Both the position numbers and the translations under genes were made by a program. Positions 1-12,800 of a stretch of 64,000 bases of DNA are shown here, in pieces. The number at the start of each line of letters is the position of its first letter. Position 1 is the stretch's first letter. The notes below the pieces were generated by a model. That model searched no databases. It had not been told where the DNA came from and was given only the letters and a program-made list of their open reading frames with translations. This DNA comes from Comamonadaceae bacterium OH2545_COT-014 (GTDB taxonomy: Bacteria; Pseudomonadota; Gammaproteobacteria; Burkholderiales; Burkholderiaceae_C): contig RQYR01000013.1 of assembly GCA_003859965.1 (NCBI GenBank), positions 29,104-93,103 on the forward strand, given 5' to 3'.

Positions 1-236
1 GCGGCATGGCGCGTGCGCCAGGCCAGCACGAGCGGGATCAGCAGCAGCGCGCCGGGGCAGGCCAGAGCGCGCAGGGGGCGGATGCCCGGCAGGTAGCGGT
101 CGTCCAATGAGGCGGTGGCTGCTTGCAGGTAGAGCAGGGCGGCATAGGCCAGCCACAGCAGCGCTGCCAGCCACCCGCCGGTGCGTGGCGTGGTGCCCGG
201 TGTGTTTCGAGGATGGGACGCATGCTGTGATGGCAT
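1..236 (-). CDS. small membrane protein, partial (runs off the window)
   Basis: An open frame with ATG at 236 reads leftwards without a stop to position 1 (about 78 residues seen; the C-terminus lies outside). Two hydrophobic stretches, around residues 22-41 and 56-71, are separated by a short loop with Asp-Asp-Arg, so this is probably an integral inner-membrane protein. It begins only 11 bases after the prmB stop on the same strand and is likely its operon partner. I do not recognise the family. Codon use resembles its neighbours. The frame is real-looking, but only a fragment is visible. Confidence 0.5.
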   Translation of the reverse strand, partial: MPSQHASHPRNTPGTTPRTGGWLAALLWLAYAALLYLQAATASLDDRYLPGIRPLRALACPGALLLIPLVLAWRTRHA

Positions 237-247
237 GGCGTTGGGCG

Positions 248-1135
248 TCAGGCCGCAGGGCCCGGCACGCCGGCCAGCATCTCGCGCGTGAGCAGCAGCA
301 CCTGGTCAGAGCCGGCGCTGGTGTCGAGCCAGACGGGGTTGAGGTGGGGAAAGGCGGCTTCGAAGTGCGGGCGCTCGTGGCCGATTTCGAGCACGAGCAC
401 GGCGTGGGCGCGCATGTGCGCGGGGGCGGCGGCGAGCAGGGGGCGGATGAAGTCCATGCCGTCGGCGCCGCCGCTGAGGGCCAGCGCGGGTTCGGCCCGG
501 TATTCGGGGGGCAGGGCGGCCATGCCGTCGGCGCTGACGTAGGGCGGGTTGCACAGGATCAGGTCGTATGGGCCGGGGCAGCGGGCCAGGCCGTCGCTTT
601 CGATCAGGGTGATGCGCTGGGCCAGGCCGTGCTGGTGCACGTTGAGGCGGGCCACGGCCAGGGCGTCGGGGCTGAGGTCGGCGGCGTCCACCTGCACGTC
701 GGGCCAGGCCAGGGCGGCCAGCACGGCCAGGCTGCCGCCGCCGGTGCACAGGTCGAGCACGCGGTGCGTCTGGTCGGACAGCCAGCAGTCGATGCTGCCG
801 TCGGCCAGCACTTCGGCGATCAGGCTGCGGGGGACGATGCAGCGTTCGTCCACATGAAAGGGCACGCCTTGCAGCCAGGCCTGGCGGGTGAGGTAGGCCA
901 GGGGCTGGCGGGTGTGGATGCGCTGGTGCAGCAGCGCGGCCACTTGTTGCTGCTGGGCGGGGGTAAGGGGCTGCTGGCCCGGCGCGCCGTGCAGGTCGGT
1001 GTCCAGCGGCAGGCCCAGGGCGTGCAGCGCGAGCCAGGCGGCCTCGTCCCGCGCGCAGGTGGTGCCGTGGCCGTAGCTGACGCCGGCCTGCTCAAGCTGC
1101 CGGGCGGTGTGGGTGACGAGTTCGGCAAGGGTCAT
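248..1135 (-). CDS. prmB: ribosomal protein L3 N5-glutamine methyltransferase
   Basis: 295 residues, the usual length for the PrmB/PrmC/HemK group. PrmB methylates a glutamine side chain of ribosomal protein L3 using S-adenosylmethionine. The Rossmann SAM-binding motif is seen as VLDLCTGGGSLAV (about residues 133-145), and the catalytic NPPY motif follows (LILCNPPYVSADGM). The segment VDERCIVPRSLIAEVL is the PrmB version of the region before the SAM site; PrmC proteins have an IPRPDTE-type sequence there, which is why I choose PrmB over the release-factor enzyme PrmC. The start at 1135 is the only well-placed ATG. The gene lies about 100 bases downstream of dapE on the same strand and is probably cotranscribed with it. 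Confidence 0.88.
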   Translation of the reverse strand: MTLAELVTHTARQLEQAGVSYGHGTTCARDEAAWLALHALGLPLDTDLHGAPGQQPLTPAQQQQVAALLHQRIHTRQPLAYLTRQAWLQGVPFHVDERCIVPRSLIAEVLADGSIDCWLSDQTHRVLDLCTGGGSLAVLAALAWPDVQVDAADLSPDALAVARLNVHQHGLAQRITLIESDGLARCPGPYDLILCNPPYVSADGMAALPPEYRAEPALALSGGADGMDFIRPLLAAAPAHMRAHAVLVLEIGHERPHFEAAFPHLNPVWLDTSAGSDQVLLLTREMLAGVPGPAA

Positions 1136-1160
1136 GGCGGCGGCGATGGGTGAGCAGGTT

Positions 1161-1216
1161 TGGTATGAAAATGATAGCTGCTCAGGCCGTGGCTACGGCC
1201 TGAACGGGCTTTTTCA
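1161..1216. repeat. dispersed TGATAGCT-type repeat with hairpin, between dapE and prmB
   Basis: The short gap between dapE and prmB holds a copy of the repeat scattered through this window (TGATAGCTGCTCAGGCC...). It includes an 8-base-pair hairpin, CAGGCCGT-GGCT-ACGGCCTG at 1183-1202, then a T-run on the plus strand. Inside a minus-strand operon it would be transcribed as an mRNA hairpin. Its role is unknown. Confidence 0.5.
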
Positions 1217-1237
1217 TGTGTGGCGGAGGGCGCGGCT

Positions 1238-4101
<2,864 letters not shown>

Positions 4102-4222
4102 GGAAGAGCTCCTTTGCGTGAGGGGAAAAACGGGAAGCGGCCGCGGCAAGCACGCTCAGGCTACATCACAAAAAAGCCGTGCGCGGCAGGCGGAAAACAT
4201 GGCGGGCGGCCCATGCGGCGGT

Positions 4223-5056
4223 TCAGGGCCGCAGCAGCTCGTTCAGGCTGGTCTTGGCGCGCGTTTGCGCGTCCACCGTCTTGACGATGATGGCCGCGTA
4301 GGTGGCGTAGTCTTGCCCGCTGGCGGTTTTCTTGGGCAGGCTGCCGCTGATGACCACGCTGCCGGCGGGCACGCGGCCGTAACTGATCTCGCCCGTTTCA
4401 CGGTTGAAGATGGGCGTGCTCTGGCCCAGGTACACGCCCATGCCGAGCACGGCGTTTTCCTCGACGATGACGCCTTCCACCACTTCGGAGCGCGCGCCGA
4501 TGAAGCAGTTGTCCTCAATGATGGTGGGGTTGGCTTGCAGCGGCTCCAGCACGCCGCCCAGCCCCACGCCGCCGGACAGGTGCACGTTCTTGCCCACCTG
4601 CGCGCAGCTGCCCACGGTGGCCCAGGTGTCCACCATGGCGCCTTCGTCCACGTAGGCGCCAATGTTCACGTAAGAGGGCATGAGCACCGCGCCCTTGGCG
4701 ATGTAGCTGCCGTGGCGCGCCACGGCGGGCGGCACCACACGCACGCCGGTGGCGGCCAGCTCGTCGGCGGCCAGGCCGCCGAACTTGGTTTTCACCTTGT
4801 CGAAAAAGGCCAGCTCGCCCGCTTGCATCGGCGCGTTGTCGGCCAGGCGGAAGGACAGCAGCACGGCTTTCTTGATCCACTGGTGCACCGTCCACTGGCC
4901 CACGCCCTGGCGCGTGGCCACGCGCAGGCGGCCGGCGTTCAGGTCGGCCAGCACGTGTTCCACGGCTTCGCGCACTTCGGCGCTGGCCTTGGCGGGGGAG
5001 ATGTCGGCGCGGTTTTCCCAGGCGGTGTCGATGATGGTTTGCAGCTGTTGGGTCAT
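4223..5056 (-). CDS. dapD: tetrahydrodipicolinate N-succinyltransferase
   Basis: 277 residues, typical for DapD. The enzyme transfers succinate from succinyl-CoA to tetrahydrodipicolinate, the entry to the succinylase branch of lysine/DAP synthesis. An N-terminal helical domain (to about residue 100) is followed by a left-handed beta-helix of hexapeptide repeats, with recognisable pieces such as [18 protein letters not shown] and [19 protein letters not shown]. The start at 5056 ([10 protein letters not shown]) matches the family N-terminus. Only 11 bases separate it from the upstream dapC stop, so the two are surely cotranscribed. Confidence 0.96.
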   Translation of the reverse strand: MTQQLQTIIDTAWENRADISPAKASAEVREAVEHVLADLNAGRLRVATRQGVGQWTVHQWIKKAVLLSFRLADNAPMQAGELAFFDKVKTKFGGLAADELAATGVRVVPPAVARHGSYIAKGAVLMPSYVNIGAYVDEGAMVDTWATVGSCAQVGKNVHLSGGVGLGGVLEPLQANPTIIEDNCFIGARSEVVEGVIVEENAVLGMGVYLGQSTPIFNRETGEISYGRVPAGSVVISGSLPKKTASGQDYATYAAIIVKTVDAQTRAKTSLNELLRP

Positions 5057-5067
5057 GGAACGGTGAT

Positions 5068-6300
5068 TCAGGGGTGACGGGGTGTGTTGTCGGTTTCTTC
5101 AATGAAGCGGGCGATGCGGCGGGCGGCCTCCAGGCATTCGGCGCTTTCGGCCACCAGCGCCATGCGCACGCGGCCCGAGCCGGGGTTGTGGCCGCTGGCG
5201 GCATCGTCGCGCGCCAGGTAACTGCCCGGCAGAACCGTAACATTGTATTGAGCGTATAGCGCGCGCGCGAAGGCGGTGTCGCTGCCTTCCCACACCGCGG
5301 GCACGCCGGCCCACAGGTAAAAGCCCGCGTCGGGCAGGCGCACGTCCAGCCACGGCGCCAGCAGCGGTAGCACCTGCGCGAATTTTTCGCGGTACAGGCG
5401 GCGGTTGTCTTGCACGTGCGCCTCGTCGCCCCACGCGGCTACGCTGGCGGCCTGCACCGCCGCGCCCATGGCGCTGCCGTGGTAGGTGCGGTAGCGCAGA
5501 AACTGCTGGATGAGCGCCGCATCACCGGCCACAAAGCCCGAGCGCAGGCCCGGCACGTTGCTGCGCTTGGACAGGCTGGTGAGCATGACGAGGTTCTTGA
5601 AATCCGCGCGCCCCAGTTGCGTGGCCGCCTGCAGGCCGCCCAGCGGCGGGGCGGCGTCGTCGAAATAGATTTCGCTGTAGCACTCGTCGGCGGCAATGAC
5701 GAAGCCGTGGCGGTCGCTCAGCTCGAACAGCATCCGCCATTCGGCCAGCGGCATCACCGCGCCCGTGGGGTTGCCGGGCGAGCACACGTACACCAGTTGC
5801 GTGCGCGCCCACACCTCGGGCGGCACCTGGTCCCAGCGCGGCGCGAAGTTGCGCGCCGGGTCGCTGGCCACGTAGTGCGGCGTGGCCCCGGCCAGCAGGG
5901 CCGCGCCTTCGTAGATTTGGTAGAAGGGATTGGGGCAGACCACGGTGGCGCCGGGCTGGCGCGCATCCACCACCGTCTGCGCCAGCGCGAACAGCGCCTC
6001 GCGCGTGCCCAGCGCCGGCAGCACCTGGGTGGCGGGGTCCACCGTCACGTCATAGCGGCGTTGCAGCCAGCCGGCGCAGGCGGCGCGCAGCGCGGGCGTG
6101 CCGGCGGTGGCGGGGTAGCCGGCCAGGCCGCCATCCAGCGCATCGGCCAGCGCCTGCCGGATGAAAGCGGGCGTGGCATGGCGCGGCTCGCCAATGCCCA
6201 GGCTGATGGGCGGCAGGTGGGCGGGCGGCGTGACGCCAGCGAAAAGCTGGCGCAGCCGCTCGAACGGGTAGGGCTGAAGACGGGAAAGCAGGGGGTTCAT
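5068..6300 (-). CDS. dapC: succinyldiaminopimelate transaminase
   Basis: 410 residues, a fold-type I PLP aminotransferase. It converts N-succinyl-2-amino-6-oxopimelate to N-succinyl-LL-diaminopimelate with glutamate, the step between DapD and DapE. Seen: the substrate loop [14 protein letters not shown] near the N-terminus, [12 protein letters not shown] (conserved Asn/Pro/Gly), [12 protein letters not shown] (PLP-ring Asp) and [16 protein letters not shown], in which the Lys after SLS is the PLP Schiff-base lysine. I use ATG at 6300 ([16 protein letters not shown]), the family start; the frame remains open about 115 codons further without homology. It is the first gene of the dapC-dapD-pilU-dapE-prmB run. 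Confidence 0.93.
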   Translation of the reverse strand: MNPLLSRLQPYPFERLRQLFAGVTPPAHLPPISLGIGEPRHATPAFIRQALADALDGGLAGYPATAGTPALRAACAGWLQRRYDVTVDPATQVLPALGTREALFALAQTVVDARQPGATVVCPNPFYQIYEGAALLAGATPHYVASDPARNFAPRWDQVPPEVWARTQLVYVCSPGNPTGAVMPLAEWRMLFELSDRHGFVIAADECYSEIYFDDAAPPLGGLQAATQLGRADFKNLVMLTSLSKRSNVPGLRSGFVAGDAALIQQFLRYRTYHGSAMGAAVQAASVAAWGDEAHVQDNRRLYREKFAQVLPLLAPWLDVRLPDAGFYLWAGVPAVWEGSDTAFARALYAQYNVTVLPGSYLARDDAASGHNPGSGRVRMALVAESAECLEAARRIARFIEETDNTPRHP

Positions 6301-6544
6301 GGGGCGGCGATTATCGGGGCGCGCCGTTGTGGCATGACCAAGGCCATGGCGGGGCCGCCAGGCGCGCCCAAGCGCCTTGGGGTGATAAGCGTGATACGTG
6401 TCTGGGGCGTCTGGTCCCCCACTCTCCGAACCAGGCCCCCCGCCAAGCCAGCCAGCCCGGCAGGGTGTTTGACGCCCCGGCCTGGCCTTGAAGAACCCAG
6501 GGCCAGGCCTGTTTTGGGTGATGGGCGGAGCCCTTACCGGCTCT

Positions 6545-8334
6545 TTACTCCCGGCGCAGCCGGCGCAAGCCCAGCGCCGCCGCGGCCACCCCCAGCAGGG
6601 CCAGCGCCCCGTGGCCCAGCGCCGGAACGGGCGTGACCGATGCATCCAAGGGGCTTGGCCACGATGGGCCCGTGCGGGTCCACGATCTCGCCTTTCACGG
6701 CCCGATCGTTATCACCCAGCTGCCCGTCCCGCAGCACGACGGTTGTCGTGTGGTCCGAGACCTGGGCTTGTGCGTCCGGGAGCGTGAAATACGTATCGGC
6801 CGTGGCCGCTTTGCTGGCCTTGCCGTACTTGATCACGCCGGCCACCGGCTGCGGCCACGTCACCTTCATCGTGACCTCCGTGGCATCGCAGCCCTTCAGG
6901 ACAAAGCGAAATATGCCTTGCGGCAGCGTTTGCCCGGGCGGCAGCGGGGCAGGGGCCGCGTCGAAGGCCGTCCGGGCTGGGTCGAAAGCGCACGTTGGCC
7001 CGCCGCCGGTGAATGTGGCCACCGCTGTGCCGGCCGCGCCGCCGGAAGGCACCGTCGTGCCCGTGAAGCCGGGCTTGAAGTGCGCCACCACGTTCCGGGG
7101 CGCGGTGACGTCGCTCAAGTCGCAGGTGTTGCCGTTGCAAGCGCCGTCAAAGCGGTCAAAGACATAGCCGGGGTTGGGGCTGGCCGTGCAGGAAGCGTTG
7201 TAGCCATGGGGCACCGGGTTGGGCGTGCAAGTTACCGCGCCGCTGCCTGTGGGGCTGACGCTGGTGTTGATGGAGTGCCAGACAGGCCCGACGGCGGCGA
7301 AATTGGCCGTGACCGTCATGGGGGCGGTGACGCTCGTCCTGGAGCAGGTGTCGCCGCTGCAACTGCCGCTGAAACCTTTGAAAACGTAGCCGGGATTGGC
7401 GACGGCCGTGCAAACCACCGGGTAACCATAGCTCACCTGCTTTGGCGAACATGAGACCGTTCCGCCGCCCGTGGGGTTGACGCTGGTGGTGACGACCGGA
7501 TCGAAGTTGGCCGTGACCTGTTTGGCCGTGGTGACATTCGTCAGGTCGCAAGTCTTGTTGGCGCAGTCTTGAAAGAACCCGGTAAAGATGTAGCCCGGGT
7601 TGGCGCTGGCGGTGTAATGGGTACTGCCGCCGTGGGGCACGGGGTGGGGCGTGCAGCTGACGGCGCCGCTCGCATTGGGGCGGACCCAGGTCACGATCTG
7701 GTGTGCGCTGGCGGGGCCATTGGGCGTGGCGACTACTTCGGGGGGGGGCATCGCCTTTGCCCACGGCGTTGGCGGCGCGCACGCGGAACTCGTAGGACGT
7801 GCCATTGTCCAGCCCGCTGATGGTGCACTGGGTACTTTTGGTGGGTGAGCAGCCTGGGACGAGGTGACTCCCCCCGCACCCCATCATGTTGTACAGCACG
7901 TAATAGCCGGTGATGGGGCTGCTGCCGGCGCTGGCGGGGGCATCCCAGTGGAGGGTGGTCTGACCGTCGCCCGGCGTGGCCGCAAAGTTTTGCGGCACTG
8001 TAGGCAGGCGCTCGCCCGCTGGCGCAGCCACGGTGCTGTTGCTCACGATGCTGCCGCCAGCAGCGCAATTGCTGATGGTGGCGGTGGTGATGTGGCCCAG
8101 TGCTCCGGTTTTCCGATCGGCCGTGGTGATGATCACGGTAAAAGGCTTGCCCGAAAGAGTCTTGGCGCGCGAACTGGCTGCGAGTGGGCCCAAAGTGTTT
8201 GGATGTGGGCAAGGCGCACTCTCTGCATCCGCAGCGAGCCGGGCAAGCTGGGGACGTGGTTTTGTTTTATGAGATTCTTGATTTGGCCGGCATGCTTCTG
8301 ACGCCGTGCCGTGCCCGCTGCTGCCGGTACTCAC
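6545..8334 (-). pseudogene. frameshifted surface protein: FN3, three InlB-type B-repeats, choice-of-anchor U domain, IPTL-like C-terminus
   Basis: Three overlapping minus-strand frames together make one surface protein. Upstream frame (from a GTG at 8334, no signal peptide seen): a fibronectin III domain ending FRVRAANAVGKGDAPP. At the G9 tract (7740-7748) the reading jumps to the next frame, which continues the domain as EVVATPNG and then gives three about 65-residue B-repeat-like units (CTP.PVPHG...NPGYVF..F...C.G.TC..T.VTAP), followed by a domain resembling choice-of-anchor U (LPQGIFRFVLKGC ... LGDNDRAVKGEIVDPHG). Near 6650-6653 the frame is lost again; in the third frame the sequence ends VTPVPALGHGALALLGVA, then an RRLRR tail and a TAA at 6545, i.e. 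an IPTL-CTERM-like sorting tail. Removing one base at each site restores a single frame. It is either a decayed gene, a phase-variable gene, or affected by sequencing errors. The missing signal peptide favours decay. Confidence 0.75.
7740..7748. repeat. G9 homopolymer in the surface-protein gene
   Basis: A run of nine G (nine C on the coding strand) lies exactly where the fibronectin III reading frame is broken. Eight would restore ...GDAPPEVVATPNG. Tracts of this kind are known phase-variation switches, and are also error-prone in sequencing. Confidence 0.9.
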
Positions 8335-8367
8335 CCGGGCGGCGGGTGCTTTGGTGGCAGGCGCATG

Positions 8368-8394
8368 AAAAAAGCTGGCAAGTGCCAGCTTTTT
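8368..8394 (-). terminator. intrinsic terminator of the lytic transglycosylase gene
   Basis: A perfect inverted repeat, AAAAAGCTGGCA then AG then TGCCAGCTTTTT, lies about 130 bases downstream of the 8523 stop codon. Read on the minus strand the stem ends in a run of T. Because the arms carry A- and T-runs on both sides it may act in both directions. Confidence 0.85.
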
Positions 8395-8432
8395 GGGGGG
8401 GCGAATGGGGGCTGCGGGTGCGGGGGATTGGT

Positions 8433-8468
8433 TGCTATTGAAAAAGCTGTTTTCAGCGCCTGATTTGC
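8433..8468. repeat. dispersed TGCTATTGAAAAAGCT repeat copy
   Basis: The sequence TGCTATTGAAAAAGCTG followed by TTTTCAGCGCCTGATTTGC matches the repeat family found at about ten other places in this window (TGCTAT, an A-rich spacer, AGCT, then a GCGCC-containing tail). It lies between a terminator and the transglycosylase stop codon. Confidence 0.55.
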
Positions 8469-8522
8469 CTGCTCCCCAAGGGCGCCGGGCATGGGCACGG
8501 CTGACCTGGGGTGAAGGCGGCG

Positions 8523-9359
8523 TTACAGCGCCGCGACCTTGATGCCTTCTGCCGATGGTGCAGCCTGCGGCGCGGCGGGAGGCGCGGGCTGCTGCGAGGC
8601 GGCGCGCAAGCCCGCGTCGGCCGGCAGGGGCAAGGGGCGGCCCTTGGCGGCCTGATAGAGGCGGGCGTGCTCGGCCATCACCTTGGCGGCATAGCCGCCG
8701 TCGGTGGGCAGATTGGCCGCGCCCACGTAATGCTTGAGACCGCCTTCAATGGAGCCGGCACGCGCGATGCATTCCTTGAGCACCTGCACGCCCACGCGCA
8801 GGTTGGTCACTGGGTCGAAAGCGGCGAAGTGGCCGCCAAAGCCCTGGTATTTGTCGGCGTGGATGTGCGTCATCACCTGCATCAGCCCTTGTGCGCCTAC
8901 CGGGCTTTGGGCAAAGGGGTTGAAGCTGGACTCCACCGCCATCACGGCCAGGATGAGCGTGGGGTCGAGCTTGACGCGCTGGCCGACTTGATAGGCCTCG
9001 GCCACCAGGGCGGCCAGCGGCTCGGGAGCCACCTTGTATTTCTTGCTGATCCACAGCGCCACGTTGGCTTGCTCACGCGGCAGATCACGCGGGTTGGCGG
9101 CGGTGGCGCGGTCAATGGCGCCCAGGTCGGTTTCAAAGCCGTTCATGGCCACCTGCCGTGCCATAGCCCAGGCGGCCAGCTGCTCCTCGCCCTGCTGGCG
9201 CAGGTCGGGCCGGGCGGCCAGCATGGCGGCGGCGCACACCACCGTCAGCCCCACCAGGGCAAAGCCGTTGTGCGTGATTTCGAAAAAGCCCTCGGCCACA
9301 TCGCCCACAAAAGTGCGTGTGCCCCGCTGCAAGGCGGTGAGCTTGGCGGACACTGTCAT
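8523..9359 (-). CDS. lytic transglycosylase, SLT domain
   Basis: 278 residues. The C-terminal half carries a goose-lysozyme-like SLT domain: AVMAVESSFNPFAQSPVGAQG (split around Glu at about residue 143, the catalytic acid), LMQVM, and the later GGLKHYVGAAN segment. It should cleave peptidoglycan between MurNAc and GlcNAc to give 1,6-anhydro ends. One hydrophobic segment near residues 34-50 anchors it to the inner membrane, with the catalytic domain outside; a Pro/Ala-rich tail ends the protein. I choose the second ATG (9359) because AAAAGGA lies at proper distance from it; an ATG at 9365 abuts that site. Upstream lies a strong promoter with an early terminator (see 9524-9620). Confidence 0.85.
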   Translation of the reverse strand: MTVSAKLTALQRGTRTFVGDVAEGFFEITHNGFALVGLTVVCAAAMLAARPDLRQQGEEQLAAWAMARQVAMNGFETDLGAIDRATAANPRDLPREQANVALWISKKYKVAPEPLAALVAEAYQVGQRVKLDPTLILAVMAVESSFNPFAQSPVGAQGLMQVMTHIHADKYQGFGGHFAAFDPVTNLRVGVQVLKECIARAGSIEGGLKHYVGAANLPTDGGYAAKVMAEHARLYQAAKGRPLPLPADAGLRAASQQPAPPAAPQAAPSAEGIKVAAL

Positions 9360-9523
9360 TGCCATTCCTTTTCAGCCGGGCGCGGGGCGTGTCCAATGGC
9401 GGACAGGCGCCGCGCCCTCATCGTGAAAGGGCAGGGTGTGAGCCAGCGCGGCTAGCGCGGCAAGACCTCTGCCTGAGCGGGGGTGCCTAGACAGCATGCA
9501 CCCTTTGCAAAGCCGCTCTCCAT

Positions 9524-9584
9524 TAAAAAAATGGCTACCAGGGAAAGGTAGCCATATCAGGGTTTCCCCCTAGAGGTTGCAATA
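9524..9584 (-). ncRNA. candidate small RNA or attenuated leader with intrinsic terminator
   Basis: On the minus strand a good sigma-70 promoter starts a transcript at about 9584 that meets a near-perfect terminator only about 30 bases later: ATGGCTACC-TTTCCCT-GGTAGCCAT then seven T (9524-9555). Before it is a small AGGG-GGAAA-CCCT hairpin whose GGGAAA could pair with the UUUCCC of the terminator loop. No open frame fits. The result is either a roughly 60-nt small RNA or an attenuator in a 225-base leader of the transglycosylase gene. Structure and promoter are seen; function is inferred. Confidence 0.6.
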
Positions 9585-9590
9585 CGGCGC

Positions 9591-9620
9591 ATTCTAGGGA
9601 GCTTGTAAATACCCAGTCAA
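9591..9620 (-). promoter_or_regulatory. sigma-70 promoter for the 9584 transcript
   Basis: On the minus strand: -35 TTGACT (9615-9620), an 18-base spacer, -10 TAGAAT (9591-9596). It is among the best promoter matches in the window and is oriented toward the terminator hairpin and the transglycosylase gene. Confidence 0.7.
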
Positions 9621-9811
9621 CACTAATGAATTTATTCTAAATAACTTTTTTGTTATGAAAGATGGGTTGTCGCCCGTGGCCGCCCATGCACACGGCACAT
9701 GGAAGCGCTGTGGCTGCCCCCCGGAAGCGGGGTGTGCAAAAGCGGGGACAATAGACGCTGTATTCCACTTTTTCTTTTTCCGTTTTTCCCGCCGCCACGG
9801 CGGCCATTGCC

Positions 9812-12800
9812 ATGTTCCCTTTTTTCCGCGAACGCAAAGATACGCCTGAAACTCCCGCGCCCGCCGCGCCCAAGGCCGCTGAAGCTCATCCGCTGGACGC
9901 CCTGACCGGCGGCGCGTTTTCCGCCGCCACATCGGGCGAGCGTGCGGCGCGCATTCGTGCCTGGCTGGCTACGCAACCCACGCCCGAACAGATGCAGGAG
10001 GTTTACAAGGAGCTGGCCGCCAAGGACAAGGGCGCGGCCAAGGCCCTGCGTGAAAAGCTCGACGAACTCAAGCGCGCCCGCCACCAGGAGGCCCTGGCCG
10101 CCGACTGGGCCGCCAAGGCCGAGGCGCTGCTGCAAGCCGCCCGCCTGAACGTGGCCGATGCCCTGGCCTGGCAGCGCGACGCCGCCCGCGCCGGGGCGCC
10201 GCTGTCGCGCGAGCCGCTGGCCGGCCTGCGCAGCCAGCTGGCCGAGCGCATCAAGACCGTGGAAGACCTGCAGCAGCGCGTGATGGTGCAGCGCGAAGCC
10301 GCCGTGCTGCTGGCCCAGCGCATTGAGCTGCTGTCCACCAAGCCCTGGCGCGACGCCGATGCCGCCCAGGCCGGTCTGGAAACGGACGTGGCCCACTGGC
10401 GCGAACAATCCGCCGCCCTGCAGGCCGATGCCCAGTGGGGCAGCGTGGACATGCGCTACCCGCCCCAGATCGAAGCCGCCCAGGCGCAGCTGGCCGCCGT
10501 GTGGGACGCCTTTGGCGCCGCCCTGGCCCAAACCCGCGCCGCCGCGCAGGACGCCAACGCCCCCCTGCCTTCCGTGCCCGTGTGGGCTGACGAGCTGCGC
10601 GTGGCGCGCGGCCTGCCGCCTGAAACGGCCAGCCAGGCCGACGCGAACGAAAAAGCGGCGTCCGCCAAGCCCAAGGCCAGCGCCGAACAGCGCGCCGCCG
10701 CCACCCAGGCCGTGCAGGCCGGCGTGATGCTGCTGGAGCAGGCCGTCACCGCCGGCCACACCAAGAACACCCACAGCGCCGCCGCCGCGCTGCGCCAGGC
10801 ACTCAAGACGCACGGCCGCCTGGTTGACGACGCGCTGGCCGCGCGCGTGCACGCCGCGCTGGTTTCCGCCGGCGAGCTGGAAGGCTGGCAGCGCTGGAGC
10901 GCCGACCAGCTGCGCGAACAGCTCGTGGCCAAGGCTGAAGCCCTGTTGGTCAAGCGCCGCGTCAAAGGCGCCTCGGCCAAAACAGCCAAAGCAGCCGAAG
11001 CGGCGCCAACAGCCGATGCGGCGGAAACTGCCGGGGCCGCCGGGGCCGCCGGGGCCGCCGGGGCGTCGCCCACCCCGGCCGCGCCAGGCACACCGCCAGC
11101 CGAAGTGCCTGCCGCCACCCCGGATGCTATTGAAAGCATAGCTTCTCAGGCCGAAAATACGGCCCAAACGGCTGAAAACACCGAAGAAACCGTAACACCC
11201 CAGGCCGCCCCGCCTGCCGAAGACGAGGGCTGGGAAACCGTTCCTGCCGTCAGCGGCCGCAAGCTGCAAGACACCTTGCGCAAACTGCGCGAAGAATGGA
11301 AAGCCGCCGACCAGGGCGGCGCCCCCAACCACGCGCTCTGGAAGCGCTTTGACCGCGCCTGCAACGAAGCGCACCGCTTCGTCGAACAATGGCTGGACAA
11401 GGTGCGCACCGAAGCCGCCGCCCACAAGGCCGAACGCCAGGCCCTGATTGATGAAGTCAAAGCCTGGGGCGCCGCGCAGGCGCAAGCCATCGAGGCTGGC
11501 GGCGCCCAGGCCCGCACCGACTGGAAAGCCTTTGGCCGCCAGATCCACCAGTTCTCCGAACGCTGGCGCGCCGCAGGGCACCTGTCCGAGAAAGCCTTTG
11601 CCGAGCTGCAACCGCTGTGGAAAGAGGCCATCCACACCGCCGCCGCGCCGCTGGAAGCCGCGCAAAAACAAAGCATGGCGCGCCGCCAGGCGCTGATCGA
11701 GGAAGCGCAGACCCTGGGCGCCGCGCCCAGCCTGCGCGTTGACGCCGTCAAAGCCCTGCAACAGCGCTGGCAGGCCGAAGCCCAGGCCGTGCCACTGGAG
11801 CGCAAGCACGAAACCAGGCTGTGGGACGCCTTCCGCAAACCCATTGACGACGCCTTCAACCGCAAGAGCGCCGAACGCGAAAAGCAGCAAGCCGCCACCA
11901 GCGCCCATGACCAGGCCGTGCTGGCCGCCGCCCAGGCGCTGGAAGCCGCCAACGCCAGCGGCGATGCCGCGCAAATCCGCGCCGCCATGACCGCGCTGGA
12001 AGCCGCGCTGCGCGGCCAGCCAGCGGCCACGCCCGCATCGGCCCCGGCCACGGAAGCTGCGCCCGCTGACGCCGCTGCGTCATCGGGCCAGGCCGCAGCA
12101 GACGCCGCCCCCGCTCCCGCGGAAAGCGCGGCGGACGGTGCCGCTGGCGCCGACACCGCCCCCCCGGCGCCTGCTCCCCAACCTGCCGCCACCCCCGCCA
12201 AGCCCCTGATCGCCATGCGCGGCGACGACCGCCCCGGCATGAAAAAGGCGGAACCCGCCGCCCCCGCGCGCGGCGGCAAGGCCGGCGCAGGCCGTGGCGA
12301 TGCCCGTGGCGCAGGCCGCGACCGCGCAGGTGAACGCGGCTCCCGCCCCGACCGGGGGGAGCGAAGTGAGCGGGGTCAGCGCCATGACCGCGCCCCCCGC
12401 CTGGGCGACACCGCCTTCCGCGCCCAGCGCCATGCGCTCGATCAGGCGCAGGCCACCCTCAAGAAGCTGGCCGCGCAAGCACACGGCGAGGCGCTGGCGC
12501 AACTGCTGGGCGCCTGGCAGCAGCGCGATGCGGCGCAACTGCCCAGCGCGCAGGAGCTGGGCCGTGGCGTGACGGGCGCCACCCGCAGCGCCTGGGCGCA
12601 GGCCATTGGCGCGGCCCCAGCGGGCAACCCGGCGGCCGAAGCCCTGCTGCGCCTGGAAATGGCGGCCGAAGTGCCCACGCCGGCCGAACACCTGGATGCC
12701 CGCCGCGCCCTGCAATTGCAGTTGCTCACCCGCCGTAACGACCCGGCCCCCGCTGCCACCTGGGCGCAAGACACGGCCGCGGTGTTCGCCGCCGCGCACG

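Noticed and set aside
6478..6510. 9-base-pair hairpin GGCCTGGCC...GGCCAGGCC downstream of the broken surface gene
   Set aside because: On the minus strand there is no T-run after it, so it is not a convincing terminator for that gene; only the plus strand has a short T-run and no plus gene ends there.
9653..11974. A 773-codon minus-strand open frame opposite the DUF349 gene
   Set aside because: Gly-rich mirror of the sense gene with no recognisable motif.
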